A stretch of DNA of 64,000 bases from contig JAQMRL010000003.1 in the NCBI GenBank assembly GCA_035578175.1, positions 27,352,672 through 27,416,671 on the forward strand. Direction: 5' to 3'. Of this stretch, positions 44,769 through 57,458 are shown piece by piece. The position numbers and the translations under genes were made by a program. Position 1 is the stretch's first letter; the number at the start of each line of letters is the position of its first letter. Source of the DNA: Catonia carolina. Taxonomy: Eukaryota; Arthropoda; Insecta; Hemiptera; Achilidae. The notes under the pieces were generated by a model, which saw nothing but the letters and a program-made list of their open reading frames with translations, was not told the origin of the DNA and ran no database searches.

Positions 44769-47280
44769 AAACATACACACCGAAACAAGCGATTCAAAAC
44801 AAGATTCTACGAACGATAACACAATGCCCCTTTTCACAACCTCATCATCTCTTGTCACAAACTCAATGTTGCACAAAGACTTACAAAACCAAACGTAATT
44901 GATGTCGCGAAAAACTATACAAGACGATGCATGACCAATTTTGATTACATGACAACCCTTTTATACAAAATATGTAGGCTACACTAGGTCAATACCGGGT
45001 ACTGACCACACGTTTAAAACGCCTCTGGCCAAGGGATCTTCTTGGCCAACTGTAGGACTGTGATAATGACTGCACGCTCCTTCAAGTAAATCAAGTTTTG
45101 GAGCATTAGCTTCACATTTAGAAATTTTTGTATTAATATAATAACAGATACTAAATTTCAATTGAAAGTGTCAAAAAACCGTTAGTCTTTGATCTGTCAT
45201 CAACGGGTGTATACCGCGTAATGTAACAGTCAGTGAAAAGGACCGATGTATACTGTGGGCTTCGTACAGCTAACCGTTTGTGAGTAATATTTAGTTAAAT
45301 TGAGTGGAAAAATAAACCTATAACCTTGTAATTGGTTAGTTTATTTAATGGTATTAGTTCATTATAAGTATTTTGTTATTTATTATAAGTAATTTAATTG
45401 TAATAATTGTAATTTACATGTAGATTTAAGACACATTATTAATTGAAATATTCAGTTTGTAATAACTTTTTAACTCTAAAATTGAATTATTTATTTTACC
45501 CAGATCCCGAAACGGACCTTAACGATGTATTACAGTATAAAGTTAATTATAAAAAAGTTTTTACAAAGGTTTGATAAATAAATGTAAACGTGATATTTTC
45601 CCGTGAGTGGCCTAATTTTTAAGAAATATGTCTGTCGTTGAAGCTATGTGTTTTAATACGGGGGAAAAACCTGAGCATCAATTTGAGAATTCTGTGATGA
45701 GAGCGATATGGAAATGAAGAGGATGAGGCGTAGGGTGTTGGGTTAAAGGAAGGAAATAAGAGATAGGGAAAGCCAAGTTCTCACATCTTTGGAACCCCGA
45801 GTTGGCCGAGTTCCTGGCTGGAACCGACTCGAAAACGGAGTTCCAAGCTTTATCCAACTTGGCCATACGTTTAACAAGAACAACAAGCAAAAGGAGCGAA
45901 GAAGGGTGAGTTTTAAGTCCCGGACCACCCGTCGCTATCTACCCCCAACCCTTTACCATCAATCATTCCTTTATATAACTGACAGTTCGCACCACTTCCC
46001 TTAAACCATTGTTTCCTTTATTACTTACTGTAACTTTCTTTGTATCTGTGTTATGAAATGAAACGTACTCGGTCTGGTGGTGTACGCTAAGTAGTGTGCG
46101 CCGTGGTGCTGTAACTGTTATAATATAAATTTAAAAATTAATATTTATTACTTAGCCATTTTTCCATGTCTTCTTTATATTAACCCAACAATCTGTGAAC
46201 TGACTAAAAGCGCGTATAATAAAAGCATTTGTGTATATTGTTTTTGTTTGAGAAAAAATATTAATATTTATTACAAAATAAGAGAAAAAATTTGAATTAT
46301 AAATTATAAGCTATTGTTCGTATGGCCTACATTTTTATTTTGTTTCTGCATTTCTACAAATTTTAAAACGCCAGTGTAGGCTTTATTTTTTGATGTATGC
46401 TATTGTAGTGCTAGCTCATATTTTCATCAGACAACATTGTAAATAACGCTCATTTTTACTTAACTTACAAGAGTCATCTGCATCATTTTATACACTCTTT
46501 TTTTAATAAACCAATTTTATGCATTACATTTTTGATCTACTTTAGTTTTATAATTGTATAAAATATTTTGTTAAATTATTGAAATAAATTAACGCTTATT
46601 CCTTATTAACTTAATAGAATTATCGCTTTATATACGCCTAGTTTCTAATAAAACAAATATCAACGTTCTTTAGTTTCTTTCAGTAATAAATGTGGTACCG
46701 ATTTTTATATAAAATATCTTACAGGAATTTATTTGTTATACCTTTAATTCATTTATATGCTGCCATGTATTAATCCCACAAAATTTCTTAAAAATGTATT
46801 TTTATGACTCGATAATTCTTGGAAGGGCAAAGACCGTGGATAATGCTTCCAGGTTGGCACTGCAAAATTTTTAAGTAGGCCCTAATACAGGACTGGCCTA
46901 CCCGTTGGCGTAGGCCTATTAACGTTAACCAAAATAAATCAACCCTGGTTACGTTCACCTTACGATGTCAAACTTGTCCACCTGTGGTGCTCAATAACGT
47001 TCATATCCCTCAGGCGTGTGTGGTGTGACATCTTGGTTTGTGACTTGACAGAGGGACTAAGTTGAAAGCATCATCTGCGTACAAAACGTTTAGAACTTAA
47101 CCGCCGTCAGAAACTACTCTTCTGCTTAACAAACCCTCAATTGAAATTGATCCTCCGTTCTAAAATTTTTTTATATAAAAGGTTATTATTATAATATACA
47201 AAAAAAATTATTATTGTGCACACATTCGTCGGCAAACGTGTTCAGAATTATTTTTATTCAACCAACCTCTTCCGCAAGCA
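44769..47280. other. unannotated stretch
   Basis: No gene supported. A minus-strand frame at 44979-45161 and overlapping frames at 45675-46004 look somewhat coding-like but match no family I recognise and have no splice or start context. Confidence 0.35.
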
Positions 47281-47283
47281 AGC

Positions 47284-47830
47284 AATGCTCGGTACCTTGG
47301 GTTATATTTAGACAGGCGGTTGACGTGGAACAATCACGTCAACCAAAAGCGGCAACTACTAAATAACAGACTGAAACAGTTGTTCAGGCTATTAGCCAAG
47401 CGGTCAAAACTACCCATGGCTTCATAACTCTTAACATACTAGGTAATGCTTTAACCGATCTGGATGTATGGTAGTCAAATTTATGGTGCAGCAAAGCCAT
47501 CAGTAATTTCACGAATACAACGTTTTTAAAGTAAATTCTTACGACTGATTACTAATTGCCCTTGTTACGTATCCAATACAACACTACACGATGACTTACG
47601 CGTTTCTTATTTCAAAGACACATATCTAAAACTGTACAGTAGATTTAGATTCAGAGATAAACTTCATAATCATAACAATCCGTTAATTTGCAATATGAAT
47701 TCTGCGGACCTTCCAGGAATCGCACAAAGACGACTGAAACGTCGATGGAGTAGAGACATGATACATTAACTCAGCTGTAACATTATTACGTATACAAATA
47801 TTTAATTTAAAAATGAACATATTTTATCGT
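47284..47830 (+). pseudogene. Jockey-type LINE RT C-terminal part
   Basis: The plus strand reads ARYLGLYLDRRLTWNNHVNQ, KRQLLNNRLKQLFRLLAKRS, then after stops PIWMYGSQIYGAA, SRIQRF, SKFLRLITNCPCYVSNTTLH and QRRLKRRWSRDMIH before a final stop at about 47769. These are the YLG-LD--LTW--H, YG-QLWG and QS-LR-I--AP-YV-N blocks of Jockey-clade RTs. At least four in-frame stops are present. The 3' flank resembles that of the fragment at 60250-60450. Confidence 0.8.
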
Positions 47831-49568
47831 TATCTGAAGAGCTATCGCTGTGTGGTTTCTTCGTCAAAGCTATTGTTGTGGTTTCCTTACAGTTTTTTTC
47901 ATATTTTTAAAGACAAATTTCAACAAAGTTTTAAAACGTTTGGTTTTCCAGCGACTTTTTAATTTTAAGATTAAATTTGGTGTAGGTTGTATTAGATGTA
48001 GGTCTGGTGTATTAAAAATTCATAAATATTGCGGTGCCCACTCTTTTGTAATGTTCTGCTTGATAATATTTAGGTTAAACTATAAGAAAACTCTTTTAAT
48101 TTACTGGAACTAAATATTTACAACTCACGGACAGTTTTCTTTACCGATAAGATTTTCCTCTCGCCTATTTATGCTGTCACCTACAGGCGCAAACATTTAA
48201 TTTATACTTTCAAGTAGTAGCTTATAGATTTATTACTTAAATATTATTTTATTACTAAAATATTATTTTATAAATCAACGGCTTAGTTTCTTTTCAGACT
48301 CATAATTGTCACACTTGTGTACTACAACAGTTGAAATGTGTCAATATTAATGTGTTAGTGAAGACAAAATTATTTTAATTTTTGCCACATTTACGCTTTT
48401 CTTTAGCTACTGGAGTGATTTGTAAATAACAGTGGATGGCATTGCTGTGGAAACCAAAGAACGTGTATAATAATCCTGTGTATCTTATTTTGGAATAGCC
48501 TATTTAGATGTTAAAAGACAACTTTAGATTTAAATAAATCTTATTTGTTAAAGATAACTATTTAATATAGTACTTTTCTTTTATGTTTCAGGTAAAGTGG
48601 TTAAGAAGTTATCAATCGTTTAATTCATCTGATTTAATATAAATTAACGTTAAATATTTTATGATTGAACATCTGACGGGGATTCAATTTTACAAAGTTT
48701 TCACAAGCTGTTTTTTTTGGTAAATCAAAATCTTTGATATAGTTTGCTTACGTACTACGTTACAGGTACTGTAATTTTCTTTTTAATAATATTTCTACTA
48801 CGATTTAGTTCAGTTAGAAATATTTATTTTATAAATATTATTATTTATAAATAAATATTTATTGCATGATAATATTAAATCGTATATTTATGTGCATGAA
48901 GTCACTATTAAATTATTATACGTAAGTAACTAACAATAATTGATAGATTAAGATCGACGCATTAAATAAATTGGATGATTATGTTTTCCGATCTCACTGC
49001 ATGCTTTATGTTTCCTAGGTATCAATTTAATAAATTGTAAACCAATTTTTAGATTTGAAACACTTCGGGGTGTTATCATTTAATTTATATTGCTTAAGGT
49101 AGTTACTATATTTAAACCACAGGGAGTATGTGATTAAAATATTTTAATTTTCTTATAGTATAGGTATCTTTTGTAGAAGCATTAGCCGATTTTCAGGATT
49201 GTAGTGATTTAGGAAGCTGTAAAAGTATTAGAAAAACCCGCTTATTACGCTTAATAGTAAACTAAAGTTAAAACTTTTAATTTTTACACAACCATACACG
49301 ATGAAAACGAAATCACATTAGTACGAATAAAATTAATTATTAGTACTGGAAAAAAGTATTTTGTTGTCGTTAGTTTAAATCACAAGTAGAAAGGTATAAA
49401 TACGACGATAGGAAAAATAATTGACAGCCGACAGGGTGTTATGAAAAAAAGTAGTATACTTTATTTCTTAAAATATGGTACGATCTCGTTGATTTTTAGA
49501 ATGCTTACATAAATTTCTATTCGAAAATCAGATGGAATTTTATGATGTATCTGTCTTGTAAATAATTT
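47831..49568. other. unannotated AT-rich stretch
   Basis: No feature recognised. Confidence 0.4.
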
Positions 49569-49625
49569 AAAAAAAGTAAAGAGTAAAAGATTTATAAGAT
49601 AATCTTTTACTCTTTACTTTTTTTT
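49569..49625. repeat. near-perfect hairpin
   Basis: AAAAAAGTAAAGAGTAAAAG is followed after about ten bases by its complement CTTTTACTCTTTACTTTTTT. No adjacent gene. Confidence 0.75.
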
Positions 49626-50861
49626 AACATATTATGTTAGGGTAGCATATGGTATTGCCAGGTACCAGTACCTGGTACCTGGCTTCATATTACAATACGT
49701 TGTATGTACAGTAGATAGTATAATTGGCTATTAATGTACGTGTAAAAGAACTAAACTTCCCTTACGACATTATACCAAGCAAATGAAATAAAATAAAACT
49801 TCGTTTTACCAATCACAATTTTTTAGAAAATTTACAAATTCTATAATATTTACACTCAGAGAGCTCTAAGTTTTCCTGCAGTAAACATTTTTTAGGAATC
49901 TGTTGGGTAGTCGCTGAGAATATCAAGTACAAACAAACAAACGTTACTATTTTATAATTTTGGTATAGATGATTATTACTATAGAGTGATCAGTTTCAAT
50001 TCTACTCTTTAGAAGTATAATCAAACAATGGGTATGGAAAGAAATTAAATATCGAATTTTTATTGCTTTGGAGTAGCTACCGCTTTTTACTCTTTAGATC
50101 CTATTTTTTTTTCTTTTTTTTTTGGTTGAACTTTAGATCAATTTCACCAACCTAATGAACAAATGTACAATATTTCCTGGTCTATGTTTTTAGGGAGTTA
50201 AAGAAAGTTAAAATTAGTAATGATTGCATGAGTGAGTCAATCAGGTATCAGTCAATAAGGGGTTTCATATTGATATTTAGAAACGAACGGAAATATTCTA
50301 TTACTGTTGCTCTTTACTTCATAAATCATATTATAAACCGATTAATTTTTATACATTAATATTGTAATTAAATCACAATTCTATTTGTGAAATAGATAGA
50401 AATTAAGTCTTTTGTAAAAAAATTGAAACGCTTTATACACAGTAATTATTGTTTAAATTTTTTTAATTTAATTTACACAACTTTATACTAATGCTGTACC
50501 ATTATTAAATCGTATAGTAACATACAATAATAATAAAAAATATTAAAACCAAGTATTAATCAAAAGATGTGAAGTTCGAGCGAATAATTAAGATGAATGG
50601 AAACGTTCATGCAATGCAGAAAAATAAAATAACTAATATATTAATTTTATAATGATATTTGAATTCTTTAATTATACTTAAACAATTGATAAATAAAAGT
50701 TACACAAACATTAACTATGATTTAACTTTTATAGTAGCCTATTTCCTTTATAAAGCCCTGATTGACCACACTGATGTTCTTTCTCCGTAGCTCACAATAT
50801 AACATATTATAATTATCGCGGCTTTAATTAACTTTAAACTAAAATAACTGAACTAATAATG
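49626..50861. other. unannotated AT-rich stretch
   Basis: No gene. A near-palindrome GCCAGGTACCAGTACCTGG-TACCTGGC lies near 49658. Confidence 0.4.
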
Positions 50862-51110
50862 AAAAATACTGCCATACTCTACTCATACAAAGTAATGTCA
50901 TACTATAGGTACTGAAATTTCGGCATACTGTCATACTGTACTCTTACAAAGTAATGTCATACTATACTGAAATCTCGGCATACTGTCATACTGTACTCAT
51001 ACAAAGTAATGTCATACTATACTGAAATCTCGGCATACTGTCATACTGTACTCATACAAAGTAATGTCATACTATACTGAAATCTCGGCATACTGTCATA
51101 CTGTACTCAA
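50862..51110 (+). repeat. 55-bp tandem repeat, about 4.4 units
   Basis: TCTCGGCATACTGTCATACT recurs at 50973 and 51028 and CATACAAAGTAATGTCATAC in each unit, a 55-bp step. The last three units are almost identical; the first is diverged and carries a short insertion. Each unit itself contains several CATACT words. No gene overlaps it. Confidence 0.85.
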
Positions 51111-51554
51111 AATCAAACTTGCCCGTATATAAAACCTCTATATAAAAACTCGGTACAACCCCCCGTCCTATATTTATTACTTCGGACCAATGAGAACCCT
51201 TCTTTTAACTTTCGAAAGTCTCACTGTCGGTTAAAATTTCCGAAAGACACGTGTAAGCAATTACTACACATAACACAAGTTAATATACGGTGTAGTGATT
51301 GCTTACTTGAACACCGACACATTTATTCTACATTTAATGGGTTATTTAGACAACTAACGAACTTTTCGCCCCATACAAACATTCATTAAATTTTGCCGAC
51401 ACAAACATACAGAGAAATGAACATACAGAGAATATAGGTATCACTATTGTGTTGGTACCATTAATATAATATATTTGTGAGCTAACGGTTACATCAAATT
51501 GATAATATATTTTATTTTATTTTTAAAATGCTTATCCTACATCTTTTAATGAAT

Positions 51555-51812
51555 ACTTAAAATAAACTATTTTCTTCTTTTGTTTTAAATATCAATTAAT
51601 TTCTACGAACGTTGAAAAAAAAAATTTATTTCTAAGCAACATAATTAGAATCTCTAAAATAAACTATTAAAAATAAACTATTTTCTTCTTTTGTTTTAAA
51701 TATCAATTAATTTCAAAATAAACTATTTTCTTCTTTTGTTTTAAATATCAATTAATTTCTACGAACGTTGAAAAAAAAATTTATTTCTAAGCAACATAAT
51801 TAGAATCTCTAA
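51555..51812 (+). repeat. local segmental duplication
   Basis: AAATAAACTATTTTCTTCTT occurs three times (about 51559, 51668 and 51715), and the block CTACGAACGTTGAA...AATTAGAATCTCTAA occurs twice. Looks like recent duplication by slippage or unequal exchange. Confidence 0.75.
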
Positions 51813-52655
51813 TTATGTGTGATACAATGGATTATATTTTGAATAAAATTTTTAATCATTCAGTATAGCCTGTCTTTTAACTCTAATATAAATTGTTTAA
51901 TTTTCGGTTCGTGGGAAATGCAGGAAGAGATAATATAGGCCTATATCCTGTAATTTAGACTGATGAATATTTCTGATATTGAAGGGTAAAAGCATAATTT
52001 CAGCTCGGTGTAGTTGATTTTTGTTTAGTAGGCATGAATCAATAATCTATTACGCCTTTTAATGAACGTGAAAATACAAAAGAACGCAGTTCGATTCGGT
52101 TCTCTTTCAATAGAGCTACAACCTGAACAATATATGATTGATTTCTTTTAATAAACATTTTAAAAGCAAACTTCAAACTACTTCAAAAGTAAATATAAAA
52201 ACTAATGAGAATCAGTTATGTAGCTAATGAAAACAAGCAATAGGTCTACTACAGATATTTCCATCATAAGAAAATTGTTTTATTATTTTTATAAAATATT
52301 TTATATAAATGATGTATCTTTTATGTAAATGACCAAATCAATTTTAAAACAAAGGAACTAAGTTATAAATATGTCAATTTAAAATATTTTTAGCCATTAA
52401 TTTATGGTTGTCAATTGCATAAGAAAAATATTTTACTACATAGCCAACACGATTCTGTTAATTTTATTACTATGTTATTTCTCAAGCATTCGACCGAATT
52501 TTTCATCAAGGACATACATTTTTCTCTTTAATTAATCCTTTATTTATGACTATAAAAATTATACAATTAGTAAATGCAATGATGATGAAAACTGGGTTAA
52601 AATGACATGATAGGCAAAAGAGGGGTAAGGCCCCCATTTGTGCCTCAGCAATTTC
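51813..52655. other. unannotated AT-rich stretch
   Basis: No feature recognised. Confidence 0.4.
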
Positions 52656-52830
52656 TTCTTTTTTTGGTTTAACGTCCAACTCTTCTGCAATTACTGCTAA
52701 TGCAGACGGTGAAGGATGAAATGATTTTTGTAACGTATGAAAATATGCCGTGCCTGAATGGGACTTGAACCCAAGACCGCATGATGAGAGGCGAGCACGT
52801 TAACAACTACGCCTATGCGGCCGACGTACC
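52656..52830 (-). repeat. SINE-A copy
   Basis: The minus strand starts GCCGCATAGGCGTAGTTGTT, has a box-B-like GGGTTCAAGTCCCATTCAGG, the body CACCGTCTGCATTAGCAGTA, and ends GGACGTTAAACC then a short A run. The most complete SINE-A body in the window. No convincing TSD was found. Confidence 0.75.
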
Positions 52831-52913
52831 TCCCCAAGAATTGTTATTAAACATCTTATGAGTTTTGAATAAAATTTATTGAATTACATTTATAGTTCTA
52901 CTCCAGAGTGTTT

Positions 52914-53183
52914 TTAGGCAACTTGCGGGATTATCAGGTAGATGTAAGATGGAAAGGGAACATACAAGTGCGCTATCGCGTTCTTGTGATAGCGTTTATA
53001 CACATTCACTGGAATAAAGTTAGATGGAATTTTTGAAGAACGGTATTTAAAAATCTGTGTGTAGGTTTTGTTGCTAACATGAAAGCGTGCTTGTACAATA
53101 AGGCGTAATGATTTTGACTGGAACGCCTGAATGCGTTCATTATGCCATTCATTATAATCAAAGTTTAAAAATGTAAGTATCAC
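52914..53183 (-). pseudogene. Jockey-type LINE RT C-terminal fragment
   Basis: Minus-strand ORF of 89 codons containing NERIQAFQSKSLRLIVQARF then HVSNKTYTQ and VYKRYHKNAIAHLY. This matches the 'RIQ-FQSK-LR-I--AP-YV-N' and YH-RI--H blocks of Jockey RTs. It is truncated at both ends. Confidence 0.7.
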
Positions 53184-53203
53184 ATTATTTTGTTAACTAA
53201 TTT

Positions 53204-53245
53204 AATTGAAGGGGTTGGGAGAAGACAGTGCTAATCCACGTTTAC
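53204..53245. repeat. left member of an inverted pair around the 53.3-kb element
   Basis: AATTGAAGGGGTTGGGAGAA..AGTGCTAATCCAC matches, inverted with several differences, 54390-54433. The pair brackets the dispersed element at 53305-54275. Confidence 0.55.
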
Positions 53246-53304
53246 ATAATTTTACGCAATGTCATTTTAAAAGTTTACTGAAATCTACAAATAATGTTTA
53301 TGAA

Positions 53305-54275
53305 TTTTTACTTTCTCTTGCCTATATGAATATATAGGAAGGAAAGTATTGTTTTCATGTCGATTTTTCGAAATCGAGTTTTCACCGGATCTATACGTTT
53401 TCAGACCCCCTGAACCCAAAAAACATGTTTTTAGCGATTGGTCTGTGTGTGTGTCTGTGTGGGTGTGTGTGTGTGTGTGTGTCTGTGTGTGAACAGAATA
53501 TCTCAAGAACGGAACATCGTACGAACTTGAAACTTGAAACTTAAGTTACATACCACTACCGGACGCGACACGAACATTTTCATCAAAATCGGTCAACCGG
53601 AAGTAGTAGTTTATTCGTATAATTTTTCAGTTTTTTGCGATTTTCTCAAAAACTGGTCCTACGATTTTTTTTAAAATCGCCTATTTAACTCAATTTTTTA
53701 TTCTCTACAAGATAGGGTAGGCGCCATTTTTGCTGAAATTCTCGGTGAGGCTGTTTTCACGTAAAAACGTTGTTTTTTTAAGATTACGGCTTTAATATAA
53801 ATTTTAGCGCAAAAACTTATATAATAAAAGTTGTAGAGAATTTAAAACCCTACAACTTTTGTTTCAAACATTTTTTTGTATAACGCTTAGTTTAGCGGTA
53901 ATTTGCGATTTTCTGTTTTTTTTCTCACGAAAACGTGAGAAAAATCGATTTTTTTAACATTTCGGTCTTAGTATGCATTTTACGACAAAAGTGTATATAA
54001 TAAAAGTTATAGAAAATTAAAAGATCTACAACTTTTGTTTAAAGCATTTTTCTCTACAGAGCCTAGTTTAGCGTGAAAGCGTGATTTTCCGTATTTTTAA
54101 GCCAAACTGAGTTCGATTGTCATTTTGCGTCATTCACTCATGATTAAAATAAGGTTATGTTTTTGAGGTTAGTTTTTGTTTATTTCTAATATTTTATTAA
54201 TAATGTTAGGTTTATTATTAATCATTTGCATTGGCAAGAGAAAGTTGTGTGAGTGTTTCACACCAGATTTTTTGT
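53305..54275 (+). mobile_element. ~1-kb dispersed non-coding element, copy 2
   Basis: Full-length partner of 37764-38749 with the same ends. The 13-bp inverted repeat lies at 53310-53322 and 54233-54245. The TG microsatellite at 53443-53490 differs in length from the other copy. Outside the shared region the flanks of the two copies differ, which defines the element's ends. No coding capacity. Confidence 0.75.
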
Positions 54276-54389
54276 TTAACATTTACTATTTTCTATTAAT
54301 CTAGGTTCTTAAGATAGTAAATATGGCACGCATTTTAAAACGTTCCAAACATTTTATTTTTACAGAATATTTAAGAAAAATCATGCTGG

Positions 54390-54433
54390 AAATTTTGTGG
54401 GTTAGCACTTTCTTCCGCCGACCCCTTCAATTA
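54390..54433. repeat. right member of an inverted pair around the 53.3-kb element
   Basis: GGGTTAGCACTTTCTTCCGC..CCCCTTCAATT is the inverse of 53204-53245 with several mismatches. May be the ends of an older element into which the 53305-54275 copy inserted. Confidence 0.5.
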
Positions 54434-55479
54434 CAGTGCACATTCAAATTATTTCCATGGTTTTAATTTTATTTATTGTTACATTAAAATTAAATAACTC
54501 ACAAATTAATAAAACAGATTGTTAACTTATGAAATTACATCGCTTGTCCTTATATATTCTTAAAGAAATACTCCTATAAAAGTAGAAAAATCTGATAACC
54601 AAAGCAGTTTTATTACTGTGAAATTATAAAAACGATCAGACATAAAAAAAGTTATAATGTCGTAGATTTATTTTAGGTCAGTTGAATCAGTCATTTCAGA
54701 ATAGCCTATCCATATGTCAAAATTTTACACTTTTTCTTTAGTCCATCTTAGAAGTAACTGATGTAAACACACCATTCCTACAAAAATCACATAAGTCTGG
54801 CTTTCCTTTAGTAATATATATAACACTCAGAAAAGGTTTATCCTTAAGGATAATAAATGTTTCCTTCTAATTAAAAAATTAAAGCGGATGTTCTTTTGAA
54901 GGTTAAGCTCTACTTTCTAGTGGAAGAGCCATACAAAGATTTTATGCAAAAATCTCTCTAAGGTGAATAACTACTGTTTATGAGAACGAATTCGACTGGG
55001 GCTGTATAATAGCTCTGAAAATCAACATTTTTCTTTCTTAAAGCTAAGAATTCATTTTATTATTGTAGAAAGCTATTTTTAGTCATAAAATAAATGAGTG
55101 AAATAAATAAATAAATACTAACTATTGTACAACACAATTTTATTCTGGTCTAACAATATATTATTTTACAGAAAGAAACGTAAATTAACATTTTACTCCA
55201 ATTTATTTCAGAAACACCTAGTCTAAATTTTCTATTTTTCTTTTTTAACAAGTGGCTTGTTTTGAAAAAAAAACAAAGGTATATTTTATATTAAAGGGGA
55301 CAGCCCTCTGTGCAATTTATATTTTGTAATATTTTTCTAATTGAAACATAATAAATTACACGTTTTTTAATTTTTCCAAAAGTTAGTTTTTTGACTCATG
55401 GGCCTCCTAAAATGACTGATTCAATGTGTAGAACCGTAAATGTGGTAATTAAGTTTGAAACGAGAACAATATATTAAAC
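54434..55479. other. unannotated AT-rich stretch
   Basis: No feature recognised. Confidence 0.4.
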
Positions 55480-55499
55480 TTAATTTTTGTGGCACTGGT

Positions 55500-56110
55500 A
55501 ATTTTTAATCAAATGATGAAGTAGTGAATATAAAAGTGTAAGTGAGATGTTTAATAATAAACAGTTTTTTTTGGTAGGCCTATGTGTACTCCATGTCAGT
55601 CTTTTGTCAAAACTTTGATACTCCAACGTACCTGTCTTTGTGATAGGATGATTATCTATGTATATTGGTCGGCACTCACCATTAGAGTGTGAAAGTAACG
55701 TGAAGATATTTTGCTCCACTGAGCTTTTTTTATGTTTCATATCATTCGTATTAGAAATTGAGATGATGTTGGAGGGTTAGTAAGGAGTTTAAGGGTTTTG
55801 GTCTCGAGCTAGCATTGCTTTGTGTCGTCAGCATGAGTAGCAGTGAGGGTGTGAGGTAAAGTTGGTAATTCTGATTTATATAAAGCATAGAGAAGCAGGG
55901 CTAATTGTTTGTCCTGAGGTACGACAGCTATTACAGTAAAGAAATTTGAGTAGGACGATCCTACTGTAAATCTGAAGAATTTGTTACTTAAGCAGGAATT
56001 AATGAGAAGATGGTAAGTAAATAAGGTAATATTTCTTTCAGTTTCTGTTAGAGACCTGTTATGCCAAAATCTGTTAAAAGCATGAACGATTGACTTATAT
56101 ATAAACTCAA
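55500..56110 (-). pseudogene. Jockey-type LINE reverse-transcriptase fragment
   Basis: Minus-strand blocks in order: HAFNRFWHNRSL (the KAFD-VWH region), LLINSCLSNKFFRFTVGSSY, VVPQDKQLALLLYALYKSEL (the VPQGSVLGPLLY region), TATHADDTKQC (the YADD site), then EQNIFTLLSHSNGECRPIYI and FDKRLTWSTH. It covers the palm domain but has stops, a frame change, and losses in the QG and YADD motifs. Confidence 0.75.
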
Positions 56111-56599
56111 AAGGATTTTTCCACTGAATTATTTTCTAATAAAATATGTTTCATAATTTTGATCTTTATTCTTTTTACGAGGTAAATTTTCATGTCTCCA
56201 ATCAGCCCAATGAAACTTTACCAAAGTGTTTCCTTGCATCTTTACATAATTTTTGCAGCAGACATTTCAGTTTTTTCTAACATATTTTTAATGCCGCTAT
56301 TTTTAACAATTCTGCAACCATTCCACCTACACGGTATCCCTATGCCGGTCAATAGCTAATTAGGAAACACTTCGTACCCTACTAAAAAATCATTGATACT
56401 AGGTGTTTTAATCAACGTGTTATAGAAAATGGGAGCTTCATACGAATCTTTACAACAAAGCATTAATAAAATTTCGTCAGGTAAAGGCAGTGTAACAACT
56501 GCCTTCAGTTTGTTACGTTGATTTTTGTTTTGCTGGCGTAGCTAGTTATTTTTGATTGCCGGTAACTAGATTCTTCTGGTGATGTTGATTTAACTCACC

Positions 56600-57458
56600 G
56601 TCCGGTGGCGCGCTCTATCGTTTTTACGGCGAACTGCGTTCGGCCCTCGCGGTGTGCTGCCTCTCAACGAGCATGACTAGTCACTCTCAGTTGTACTTTC
56701 AGTGTGTATTGAACTATGAAATACGTAGTAATGGTTATTACTATTTTAAATTTATAACTTTTGTAAAAGTTAAAAGTATTTCGTCTGCCCATTTTAATAA
56801 AATGGTAAGTTAAATTTCTTTTTTAGTATTCCGAGAGCTGGGAATTTATTACGAGCTGTTTAAAATCATGTTTTGTAAAAGTAAGCTACGCTGTGTCTGG
56901 GCTTGCTTCTGATTGCTGGATACGTGTTCTATCCAACTAAAACTAATTTTGATTTTGATTATTTTATTTGTAAACGTTATTATGTTTTCTAATTGGGAAA
57001 TAATTTTTGCAATAATAATTGCTTAATTGTATTTTGTCTAGATCTTTTAAAGTTTTATAATTGTATTTCAACTCGTAGAAATTCTCTTTTCTTTAAATTA
57101 CTTAACCTAGTTTTTAATTTACTTGTATTACTTATGAGTTTGTGCTGTTGTTAAGATCGTCGGTTATTTTGGTTAATTATTGACACTCGCCCGATCTTTT
57201 CTTCAGGGTCGGAGTCCGTAGATGGAATCCTTCAATTTAACGATCTACCACCATTCATTGTCAAACCAATACTTGGACGTTCGATTCTCGAACATGACAT
57301 TTTTTCAACATACTTGTATCCTGTAATCTGATGGAATGTTTCCTGGTTATTTTGATGCCTGGCGTTCTTCCGAAACTAACTTGGATATTACTTCGTGATT
57401 GATCATCTTAGTTTGGCTCGTGAGTCTGTATCACTACTCTAAGTGTTAACGACATGGG
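56600..57458 (+). other. candidate promoter and two 5' exons of an unidentified gene
   Basis: A GC-richer patch (56595-56680) is followed by TCAGT initiator-like words at 56696 and 56709. A strong donor AAATG|GTAAGT lies at 56804/56805, a strong acceptor GATCTTTTCTTCAG ends at 57206, and a donor GGG|GTATGT follows at 57458/57459. Exon 2 (57207-57458) has three partly open frames and no single one open throughout, so it may be a 5' UTR exon; an ATG at 57454 sits just before the donor. No protein family is recognisable. This rests on splice consensus and local base composition only. Confidence 0.25.

Noticed and set aside
45675..46004. Overlapping ORFs on both strands
   Set aside because: Local base composition keeps several frames open; no domain, start context or splice site supports any of them.
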